Assembly (NCBI GenBank): GCA_903847005.1
Contig: CAINCM010000011.1
Span: forward strand, 1 to 5,822
Direction of reading: 5' to 3'
Source of the DNA: an uncultured Chloroflexota bacterium
GTDB lineage: Bacteria > Chloroflexota > Limnocylindria > Limnocylindrales > Limnocylindraceae
DNA: 5,822 nt
The notes under the pieces are model-generated. The model did no database searches. It was given only the letters and a program-made list of their open reading frames with translations, and had not been told where the DNA came from. The position numbers were made by a program, and so were the translations under genes. Shown one piece after another: positions 1 to 4,832 of the stretch (its first letter is position 1; every line of letters begins with the position of its first letter).

Positions 1-626
1 AGGCGCGTTGCGGTCGCCGCATCGAGTCCGAGTCGTGTGGCGATCAGTTCGCTTGCGGCCGCGGTCTCTGGCAGTCCGAGGCGAATGGTTGCGCAGCGAC
101 TGCGAATGGTCGGGAGGAGCGAGGCGTCGTCTGCGGCTGCAAGGATGATGTGTGTCTGCGCAGGGGGCTCCTCGAGCGACTTGAGCAGCGCATTCTGCGC
201 TGGCTCGCTCATGCGATCCGCACGTTCGATCAGCGCGACCCTTCGCCCCCCTTCGACAGGGAGGAGGGCGAGGCTTGCCTCAAGCTCGCGGATCGGGGAG
301 ATGCCGATCTCGTCGGCGGCGCCGCTTGGAGCGATGTGGGCGAGATCCGCATGGCTCCCTGAGACGACGAGCCTGCAGGCGCGGCACTCGCCACAGGCGC
401 CTCCCCCCTGCGGTGCTGTGCAGAGCAGGGTTGCCACAACGTCGCGTGCAAGGGTTCCGGCGCCCGCTCCACGCGGGCCAACGATGAGCAGGGCGTGCGG
501 CGGGACACCGGCGAGAAGCTGTGCCACGCGCGCGGCGGCAGCGTCATGGCCTCGTGTTGCGAAGCGTGCTGGCAACCGTGTGGCGGCGCGAGTCGGACTG
601 GCCGGCGCGGAGACCGCCTTCGCCAT
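1..626 (-). CDS. holB: DNA polymerase III delta-prime subunit (clamp-loader), 3' part missing
   Basis: Delta-prime is the stator of the clamp-loader complex that places the beta sliding clamp on primed DNA. The 208 visible residues have the family order: RGHDAAAARVAQLL (about 25-38), PHALLIVGPRGAGAG (43-57), a zinc module with C69, C78, C81 and C84 (last three in CGECRAC), VALIERADRMSEPAQNALLKSLEEPP (about 130-155, Walker-B/sensor region) and the RSRC motif (175-178) holding the arginine finger. The P-loop lysine is missing (GPRGAGAGT), as usual for delta-prime; DnaX proteins keep GxxGxGKT, so this is not dnaX. The start ATG at 626 has AAGAGG at 635-640, 8 nt upstream, overlapping the stop of the preceding NYN gene. 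That 12-nt gap implies co-transcription. The gene is cut at the window edge; the C-terminal collar domain lies outside. Confidence 0.93.
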   Translation of the reverse strand, partial: MAKAVSAPASPTRAATRLPARFATRGHDAAAARVAQLLAGVPPHALLIVGPRGAGAGTLARDVVATLLCTAPQGGGACGECRACRLVVSGSHADLAHIAPSGAADEIGISPIRELEASLALLPVEGGRRVALIERADRMSEPAQNALLKSLEEPPAQTHIILAAADDASLLPTIRSRCATIRLGLPETAAASELIATRLGLDAATATR

Positions 627-638
627 CCTGCTCGCCTC

Positions 639-1979
639 TTACCTCTTGCTCTTTGGCCGGGCCGACGGCTTCTTCACCAACGCCACCTTCGCGGCCGGCT
701 TCTTCGCGGCCGGCTTCTTCGCGGCCGGCTTCTTCGCGGCCGGCTTTGACTTGGCACGCGAGCGCCCGCCCGTTGGCGCATCCTTTCCGCTCAGTGCAGG
801 AGCGCTCTCGGCCGAACGGCCGGTCGCCTCGAGCTGCGATCGCAACAGTGCGGCAACATCCGACGGGACGGACCCGCTCTCCACGCCAGCCGACATGTTG
901 GAGCGACTCGACCCATCGCGCTGGGATCGAGCGACCTCGTCGGCGATGCGCGAGGGCCCGGAGCCGAGCGCGCGTCGTGAAGCTCCGGATGGCTGAGAAG
1001 CGCCGCGACGCTCGTTGCGCATGTACTCGGGGACGTCGCCGTCGAGATCTGCGAGTGACATCGTCTCGATCGGGCCCGCATATGCGGATCCGCCGACCGG
1101 TGCGCCGTTGCGAGAAGCGTCCGCATATCCCTCGCCGCGTCCGCGTCCACCGCGTCCGCGTCCACCGCGTCGACGTCGACGTCGCGGCGCGTCTCCGCTG
1201 TCGTGTTCGTGCTCTTGACCGACACCGGGCCGTGTGTAGTCTGCGGGCTCGAGGTCATCGAGCGACATTGTCTCGATCGAGTCCGCGTCGAAGGCGTTGC
1301 CGCCGACACGGACGACTGCGCCAGCGCGCCCTCGGGATCCAGATGATCGTCCGCCGCCGCGACGCGAGCGTCCTCGCTCCTCGCGTGACTCGAGCCCACG
1401 TCGCGGGCGCGCAGGAGCCTCAGACTGCTTGTCTGGGACCTCCGTCATGGAGAGGTCTTCGTCGCCGTCCGCGGCCACGCGACGGCCGCTTCGCGAGCCG
1501 CCCGCCTCGACCTTGGCGATCGAGGTGATCTCGATGAACTGGTCGGCCACGTCGATCAAGTCGCTGCTGGTGTTCGCTCGGAAGCTCACGACCTCCACGC
1601 GCACGCCCATGTCCTGCACGGCGCGAATCGCGGGCGCGAAGTCACCGTCACCGGAGATCACGACTGCGATGTCGAGCTTCGGCGCGAGGCGGACGAGGTC
1701 GACCACGAGCTCGATGTCGAGGTTGGCCTTGAATCGACCGTCACCGTACTTGCGAACATCCTTGCTCACAACCTTGTAGTTGTTGCGATCCAAGAAGTTG
1801 TGGAATGCCTTCTGGTTTTCGTTGTCTGGATCGAGTCCGGTGTACGCGTATGCGCGAATCAAGTCGCGATTCGCGGTGATGGTCTTCAAGAGCGTGACGT
1901 AGTCGATGTCGACTCCGGCCGCCTTGGCTGCATAAAAGACGTTTGCGACGTCAACGAATACTGCGACGTTACGACTCAT
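639..1979 (-). CDS. NYN-domain (LabA/DUF88-like) putative ribonuclease with long basic disordered tail
   Basis: The 446-residue product has an N-terminal NYN domain (about 1-155) of the PIN-like nuclease fold: FVDVANVFYA with D10 and N13, RFKANLDIELVVDLV with D88 and D94, and VVISGDGDFAPAI with D111 and D113. These acidic residues would bind the metal for RNA cleavage. Activity is inferred from the family, and the substrate is unknown. Residues 156-446 look disordered. They contain an Arg/Ser/Gly region (about 190-220), a motif given twice (VGG-A-F/Y ... IETMSL-DL, at 225-250 and 295-321), an RRRRRRGGRGRGGRGRG tract (266-282), and a C-terminal PAAKK repeat (about 412-431) like histone H1 or mycobacterial HupB tails. 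These should bind nucleic acid nonspecifically or target the protein. ATG at 1979 has AAAGAGGT at 1989-1996 with 9-nt spacing. The stop TAA lies 12 nt before holB. NYN assignment is firm; the role is not. Confidence 0.88.
   Translation of the reverse strand: MSRNVAVFVDVANVFYAAKAAGVDIDYVTLLKTITANRDLIRAYAYTGLDPDNENQKAFHNFLDRNNYKVVSKDVRKYGDGRFKANLDIELVVDLVRLAPKLDIAVVISGDGDFAPAIRAVQDMGVRVEVVSFRANTSSDLIDVADQFIEITSIAKVEAGGSRSGRRVAADGDEDLSMTEVPDKQSEAPARPRRGLESREERGRSRRGGGRSSGSRGRAGAVVRVGGNAFDADSIETMSLDDLEPADYTRPGVGQEHEHDSGDAPRRRRRRGGRGRGGRGRGEGYADASRNGAPVGGSAYAGPIETMSLADLDGDVPEYMRNERRGASQPSGASRRALGSGPSRIADEVARSQRDGSSRSNMSAGVESGSVPSDVAALLRSQLEATGRSAESAPALSGKDAPTGGRSRAKSKPAAKKPAAKKPAAKKPAAKVALVKKPSARPKSKR
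688..746. repeat. 15-bp tandem repeat encoding AAKKP units
   Basis: The unit GCGGCCGGCTTCTTC occurs three times exactly (691-705, 706-720, 721-735) plus 11 bases of a fourth (736-746). In the minus-strand frame of the NYN gene it encodes Lys-Lys-Pro-Ala-Ala units of the basic tail. The perfect DNA identity suggests recent slippage, so copy number may vary between strains. Confidence 0.9.
1134..1184. repeat. Tandem repeat encoding the RG-rich tract
   Basis: CCGCGTCCGCGTCCA is repeated exactly at 1135-1149 and 1150-1164, with a partial third copy (CCGCGT, 1165-1170), followed by CGACGT-type arginine codons. On the minus strand this encodes the RRRRRRGGRGRGGRGRG tract of the NYN protein (residues 266-282), similar to RNA-binding RGG boxes. 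Confidence 0.8.
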
Positions 1980-2165
1980 GATGTGTGTACCTCTTTGTCT
2001 GTCTCGTAGTAGATGTTGTGGCGTGCGCTGCTACGACGGGGCGGCGCCTGATGGGCACCTGCCCGCGCGTCGGAGCGCACGGCTGCACCCGACCACCCTA
2101 ACAGAGCGGAGCAGGGCGGCGCTGGTTTGTGCTCGACTCCCTCGTGGCGGGAGGGGCTTCGGACG
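1980..2165 (-). other. 186-nt intergenic region upstream of the NYN gene
   Basis: No convincing gene is seen here on either strand. It carries the Shine-Dalgarno AAAGAGGT of the NYN gene (1989-1996) and some short inverted repeats: GGGC-ACCT-GCCC (2053-2064), GTCGG/CCGAC (2069-2073 with 2089-2093), and a hairpin just after the membrane-protein stop (2137-2153). This is the longest gap in the minus-strand cluster, so a separate promoter for NYN-holB probably lies here, but I cannot point to a good -35/-10 pair. Confidence 0.5.
2137..2153 (-). terminator. Weak hairpin after membrane-protein gene, possible terminator
   Basis: CTCCC (2137-2141) pairs with GGGAG (2149-2153) around a 7-nt loop, beginning 12 nt after the stop of the membrane-protein gene. 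There is no U-tract on either side, so it would be at best an inefficient intrinsic terminator. It may only be an RNA 3'-end stabiliser or chance. Confidence 0.25.
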
Positions 2166-2636
2166 CTACCGATCGTCGCGGGCGTCGACGATCTGCGCGG
2201 CGCCGGCGATCCATGCGCCGAGGCCGAGAAGGGTGACCCAGAGCCCCGGGGCACGGAGCGGGGCGAAGACGACCGCAAGCGAGAGCTCGCTCCCGGTTGC
2301 GCGCACCGCCGCCTCGCTGGCGGCAAGAAGGAAGGCGAGACTCGCGACGCCGACGAGTCCAACGTGGAGTGGCCAGGCGTCGATCGGGAGTTGCTCGCCG
2401 ACGGCGTCCGGTGCGATGAGGATGGCGAGGAGCGCGAGCGCGCTGAAGAAGGCGGCGACGCCGATCGAATCGAAGGCGTTCCCTGTCACAGCGGGGGTGC
2501 CGCCACCGCCCAGGGTCCACCACGACGGGAATGCGCCGATCACCACGAGGAGGGCGCCGACGCCGCTGAGGCGCCGGCCGTTGCTGCGTCTGCGCAGGCT
2601 TCCCGCACCGGTTTGAAGTCTGCCGATCGGCTTCAC
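2166..2636 (-). CDS. Small four-helix integral membrane protein of unknown function
   Basis: I do not recognise this family. The 156-residue product begins with a basic segment (about 1-23, with RRRSNGRR) and then has four hydrophobic stretches: about 24-40 (VGALLVVIGAFPSWW), 57-76, 87-108 and 130-149. The positive-inside rule puts both ends in the cytoplasm. A glycine-rich loop with a Trp pair (PSWWTLGGGG, 38-46) joins helices 1 and 2. No catalytic or transport motif is seen. The start is GTG at 2636, only 3 nt after the hpt stop (TAA at 2642-2640), with no clear Shine-Dalgarno, so translation is probably coupled to hpt. The stop is TAG. Small proteins of this shape are common in actinobacteria, often without assigned function. 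Confidence 0.75.
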   Translation of the reverse strand: MKPIGRLQTGAGSLRRRSNGRRLSGVGALLVVIGAFPSWWTLGGGGTPAVTGNAFDSIGVAAFFSALALLAILIAPDAVGEQLPIDAWPLHVGLVGVASLAFLLAASEAAVRATGSELSLAVVFAPLRAPGLWVTLLGLGAWIAGAAQIVDARDDR

Positions 2637-2639
2637 TCG

Positions 2640-3224
2640 TTACGACTCGCCGAGTACGGACGCGTAGAGTTCGCGCTTCAAGACGCCGACGTAGCGGAGG
2701 TTTCTGTAGGTCTCACCGAAGTCGAGTCCGTATCCAACGACAAACTTGTCGGGAATCTCGAAGCCCGTCCAGTCCACCTTCAGATCGACGAGGCGACGTG
2801 CAGGCTTGTTGAGCAGCGTCACGATGCGGATCGACCGCGGGCTCTTCCCGCCGAGGTATCCCAACAGGTAGTTCAGGGTGAGCCCGGTGTCGATGATGTC
2901 CTCCACGATCAGGACATCTCGCCCTTCGATGGTTCCAGAGAGGTCTTTGAGGATGCGCACGGTGCCGCTCGACTCTGTGTTCCCACCGCCGTACGAGGAG
3001 ACTTCCATGAGGTCGATGACGACGTTGCCTGGGATCGCCCGCATGAGATCTGCCACGAAGACGAGCGAGCCTTTCAGGACGCTCACCAAGACGAGCGGTT
3101 CGCCTCCGCGATACGCCGAGCCGATGTCCGCGCCGAGCTCCTTGACGCGCGCCTGGATTGCCGCTTCGTCGACGAGTATTTCGTCGATGTCGTCGTGCGG
3201 ATTGCTGCTTCGCGTCGTGCTCAT
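2640..3224 (-). CDS. hpt: Hypoxanthine phosphoribosyltransferase
   Basis: This cytoplasmic purine-salvage enzyme transfers the phosphoribosyl group of PRPP to hypoxanthine (and usually guanine), giving IMP or GMP. The 194 residues carry the class-I PRTase signatures: SVLKGS (48-53, the PRPP-loop with non-proline cis bond), EVSSYGGG (74-81, mobile active-site loop), VEDIIDTGLT (107-116, the PRPP-binding motif with the acidic pair), LLNKPARR (137-144) with the purine-contacting lysine, and PDKFVVGYGLDFGE (158-171). The length fits bacterial Hpt. The frame is open to 3320, but ATG at 3224 is preferred: it overlaps the upstream stop as ATGA, has GGAG at 3235-3238 with 10-nt spacing, and the extra 32 residues would be unlike the family. 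Neighbours are a nuclease-fold gene before and a membrane protein after; the common actinobacterial tilS-hpt-ftsH order is absent. Confidence 0.95.
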   Translation of the reverse strand: MSTTRSSNPHDDIDEILVDEAAIQARVKELGADIGSAYRGGEPLVLVSVLKGSLVFVADLMRAIPGNVVIDLMEVSSYGGGNTESSGTVRILKDLSGTIEGRDVLIVEDIIDTGLTLNYLLGYLGGKSPRSIRIVTLLNKPARRLVDLKVDWTGFEIPDKFVVGYGLDFGETYRNLRYVGVLKRELYASVLGES

Positions 3225-3631
3225 GCGGCCGCCACTCCAGCTCTCTCCCTGCGGGTGCGCGGTGGTGTTGCCGAGCCAGATGGCCCAACGACGCCGTGCG
3301 CGCTCCGCTGATACTTCCACATCAGCGCCTTGATGTCGCTTGCGCCAAGGAGCTTGATTCGAAGCTCAGGATAGAGGGCGGTGAAGCGTCGCAACTTTCT
3401 CCGCTTCTGGCGCATCAGCGCCTGTCGAATGGTGGTGAGCTCGACCCAGAGATCGATGTCCGGGAGATAGAAGTCGGGGGCGAAGCGCGAAGCAACGCGT
3501 CCATCGGCATGGTGCGCCAGCGGGAACGTGGTCGCCTCGTACTCCCAGCGGATCCCGTAGAAGTCGAGGATCTGGGCAAACTCCGCCTCGCTCCGATGTG
3601 CAAAGGGGCGGGCTCCGACTGAAGTCTCCAT
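3221..3631 (-). CDS. Small PD-(D/E)XK nuclease-fold-like protein
   Basis: The 136-residue product resembles small restriction-endonuclease-like proteins. In order it shows HRSEAEFAQILDFYGIRW (12-29, helix with the early glutamates E15/E17), a strand EYEATTFPL (30-38), APDFYLPDIDLWVELTT (51-67, with D53 and E64 as the likely metal ligands), then a basic helix RQALMRQKRRKLRR (69-82) and YPELRIKLL (87-95). The canonical core is PD...ExK; here the third position is Thr (ELTT), so the lysine is absent or has moved to the following basic helix. DNA cleavage is therefore uncertain. The last 20 residues are low complexity. ATG at 3631 has no Shine-Dalgarno and sits 9 nt from a TANNNT box, so it may be leaderless. 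The stop overlaps the hpt start (ATGA), which ties the two genes in one operon. The fold is inferred by motif only. Confidence 0.7.
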   Translation of the reverse strand: METSVGARPFAHRSEAEFAQILDFYGIRWEYEATTFPLAHHADGRVASRFAPDFYLPDIDLWVELTTIRQALMRQKRRKLRRFTALYPELRIKLLGASDIKALMWKYQRSAHGVVGPSGSATPPRTRRERAGVAAA

Positions 3632-3640
3632 CGGGTTGGC

Positions 3641-3646
3641 ATCGTA
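3641..3646 (-). promoter_or_regulatory. Possible -10 box for the nuclease-hpt operon
   Basis: TACGAT on the minus strand matches TATAAT at four of six positions and ends 9 nt before the ATG at 3631. With no Shine-Dalgarno in between, this fits a leaderless actinobacterial transcript. No -35 element is evident. Confidence 0.35.
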
Positions 3647-3662
3647 GCATCGAGTCGGATCG

Positions 3663-3680
3663 GATACTCTCCCAGGGTAT
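3663..3680 (+). promoter_or_regulatory. Candidate csoR -10 box and overlapping CsoR-type operator
   Basis: GATACT (3663-3668) matches TATAAT at four of six positions and ends 10 nt before the csoR ATG, fitting a leaderless or near-leaderless start. Overlapping it, ATACTC-TCCCA-GGGTAT (3664-3680) is an inverted repeat with five of six arm bases paired. ATAC/GTAT ends around a G/C tract are the general form of CsoR/RcnR-family operators. Its position over the -10 box and start codon would give autorepression relieved by Cu(I). Confidence 0.5.
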
Positions 3681-3996
3681 GGACGAACACACGGGGCACA
3701 GCTACACCAAAGATCGCAAGGTGTTGATGAATCGCCTCAACCGACTCGAAGGCCAGGTGCGCGGCATCGGGCGAATGGTCGACGGCGAAGAGTACTGTGT
3801 CGACATCCTCCAGCAGATCGCTGCGCTCCGCGCCGCAGTGGATGCGCTCGGTCTCCTCATCCTCGAGGACCATGTGCGCGGGTGCGTGAAGAGCGCCGTG
3901 GAGAAGGGCGAAGCTGACAAGTACGTCGAAGAGGTGCTGGATGTGGTGCGCCGCTCGATGGGCCGACCGTCACGGGCGAGCGAGAAGCGAGGTTGA
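3679..3996 (+). CDS. csoR: CsoR-family copper-sensing transcriptional repressor
   Basis: CsoR proteins are all-helical, DNA-binding repressors that let go of their operator when they bind Cu(I). The 105 residues match the family: KVLMNRLNRLEGQVRGIGRMV (14-34), EEYCVDILQQIAAL (37-50), LEDHVRGCV (62-70) and a C-terminal helix to about 93. The copper ligands are complete: C40, H65 and C69 give the Cys-His-Cys fingerprint, and the second-shell Y39 and E85 match Y35 and E81 of the Mycobacterium tuberculosis protein. This argues against RcnR (nickel), FrmR (formaldehyde) and CstR (persulfide) types. I chose ATG at 3679 over an in-frame GTG at 3598, which would read across the divergent promoter. 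No copper pump or chaperone gene is in the window. The stop overlaps the rsmG start (TTGA). Confidence 0.93.
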   Translation: MDEHTGHSYTKDRKVLMNRLNRLEGQVRGIGRMVDGEEYCVDILQQIAALRAAVDALGLLILEDHVRGCVKSAVEKGEADKYVEEVLDVVRRSMGRPSRASEKRG

Positions 3997-4715
3997 CAGA
4001 GCGCCAGCAGCTCCCGACTGATCCAGACAAGCTTCCGCCAACGGAGCGCGAGTCGCTCGACGCACTCGATACGCTGCTGCGATCGGCGCAGCTCCCGCAG
4101 CTCAGCGCGCCAGAGCGGAGGGTGATGACCGTACACCTGAGGCTTCTCGATGCCTGGAATCCATTCATCAACCTGACACGGATCGAGCACGCGAACGAGC
4201 GCGCGTCGCGACACCTCCTTGACGCGCTTGTCGCCGTTCCGCTGATCGACGAGCTTCTGCCGAGCGGCGGCACGGTTGCCGACCTTGGAAGCGGTGGCGG
4301 CTTCCCGGGTGCTCCCCTCGCCGCGCGCCTTCTCGCCGCGCGCCCGGAGGCGACGTTCGATCTCATCGAGGCGACCGGGAAGAAGGCGCGCTTCCTCGAT
4401 GCCGTCGTTGCGGCGAGCGGACTCGCCCCCCGGCTCCGCGTGGTGCACGCGCGCGCCGAGGATCTCGTATCGCACGCCCCCACTCGCTACGACGTGATCA
4501 CTGCACGCGCCGTTGCGCCGCTCGCCGAACTCACGCGAATCGCGCGGCCGCTGCTCGCCGCGGGCGGGCACCTCGTTGCATGGAAGCGCGACGGAGACGG
4601 TTGGGCAGAAGAACTTGCAACGGCAACCTCCCTTGTCGGCGGAGATGCGATTCGCGTCCACCGCGTCACGCAGCGTGGGCTTGATCGCGCGCTCTTTGTC
4701 CTCGTGAGTGGATGA
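3993..4715 (+). CDS. rsmG: 16S rRNA (guanine-527-N7)-methyltransferase RsmG
   Basis: RsmG (GidB) methylates N7 of G527 in 16S rRNA using S-adenosylmethionine; loss gives low-level streptomycin resistance. The 240 residues carry the family signature in order: DAWNPFINLTRI (53-64), SRHLLDAL (72-79), the SAM-binding VADLGSGGGFPG (95-106), FDLIEATGKKARFLDAV (122-138), HARAEDL (152-158), DVITARAVAPLAEL (167-180) and a GGHLVAWK strand (191-198). The length is normal. The start is TTG at 3993, which overlaps the csoR stop as TTGA; the next possible Met (residue 45) would cut into the WNPFINLT region. The ribosome probably re-initiates after csoR. rsmG is usually found near rnpA-yidC-jag and parAB; none of these is visible here. 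Confidence 0.95.
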   Translation: MTERQQLPTDPDKLPPTERESLDALDTLLRSAQLPQLSAPERRVMTVHLRLLDAWNPFINLTRIEHANERASRHLLDALVAVPLIDELLPSGGTVADLGSGGGFPGAPLAARLLAARPEATFDLIEATGKKARFLDAVVAASGLAPRLRVVHARAEDLVSHAPTRYDVITARAVAPLAELTRIARPLLAAGGHLVAWKRDGDGWAEELATATSLVGGDAIRVHRVTQRGLDRALFVLVSG

Positions 4716-4737
4716 AGAAAGGCGTCAGGTATAGAAT
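4709..4737 (+). promoter_or_regulatory. Possible promoter for the permease gene
   Basis: TAGAAT at 4732-4737 matches the -10 consensus at five of six positions. At 17-nt spacing the -35 position is TGGATG (4709-4714), a poor match to TTGACA (three of six). Transcription would begin near 4744, giving a leader of about 90 nt. Read-through from rsmG remains possible because I see no terminator between them. Confidence 0.45.
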
Positions 4738-4743
4738 CAGACG

Positions 4744-4832
4744 AAAGCGAGGCGATGAGAGGCAACGGTCACTCTGAACCCCCGACCGGCCTCACCGCCG
4801 GCCCTTGAAGCTCTAAGGGGCGGTACGACGTC
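4744..4832 (+). promoter_or_regulatory. Structured 5' leader of the permease, candidate translational riboswitch
   Basis: Helix A pairs GGCGATGAG (4751-4759) with CTCACCGCC (4791-4799) with one A-C mismatch. It encloses helix B, CGGTC/GACCG (4766-4770 with 4784-4788), whose loop holds CCCCC (4779-4783). A competing hairpin pairs ACCGC (4794-4798) with GCGGT (4820-4824) and CCCTT (4802-4806) with AAGGG (4815-4819). It hides the likely Shine-Dalgarno AAGGGG (4815-4820), 12 nt before the ATG. Helix A and the hairpin share 4794-4798 and so exclude each other. The loop CCCC could also pair with the GGGG of the Shine-Dalgarno. I do not recognise a known riboswitch class. Confidence 0.45.
4755..4808 (+). 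CDS. Possible 17-residue upstream ORF in the permease leader
   Basis: ATG at 4755 opens a 17-codon frame (MRGNGHSEPPTGLTAGP) ending in TGA at 4806-4808, 24 nt before the permease start and in the same frame. GAGG (4749-4752) lies only 2 nt upstream, too close for a good Shine-Dalgarno. If translated, ribosomes would unwind helix A and the hairpin. There is no repeated-residue run typical of attenuator peptides. Chance is quite possible. Confidence 0.2.
   Translation: MRGNGHSEPPTGLTAGP

Noticed and set aside
1..626. holB P-loop as a damaged gene
   Set aside because: Loss of the Walker-A lysine is normal for delta-prime subunits, so it is not evidence of decay.
37..996. 319-codon plus-strand open frame
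   Set aside because: It runs antisense to holB and the NYN gene, both of which have clear family motifs. The frame is low complexity (Ala/Ser/Arg, repeated FFAAG) and stays open because of G+C bias.
521..1528. 335-codon plus-strand open frame rich in Arg, Ser and Pro
   Set aside because: Antisense shadow of the NYN gene and its repeats; no recognisable motif.
2127..3311. 394-codon plus-strand open frame
   Set aside because: Antisense to the membrane-protein and hpt genes. Hpt motifs on the other strand are unmistakable.
3225..3320. 32-residue N-terminal extension of hpt
   Set aside because: Hpt family length, the ATGA overlap and GGAG before 3224 favour the shorter form; the extension overlaps the upstream gene.
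3598..3678. GTG start extending CsoR by 27 residues
   Set aside because: It would cover the divergent promoter and part of the opposite gene. The CsoR core starts normally at 3679.
3702..4661. 319-codon minus-strand open frame
   Set aside because: Antisense to csoR and rsmG, both strongly supported by motifs.
4744..4832. ydaO-type c-di-AMP riboswitch
   Set aside because: Expected for kimA by analogy, but the conserved ydaO core sequences are not seen and the leader is too short for that two-fold symmetric structure.
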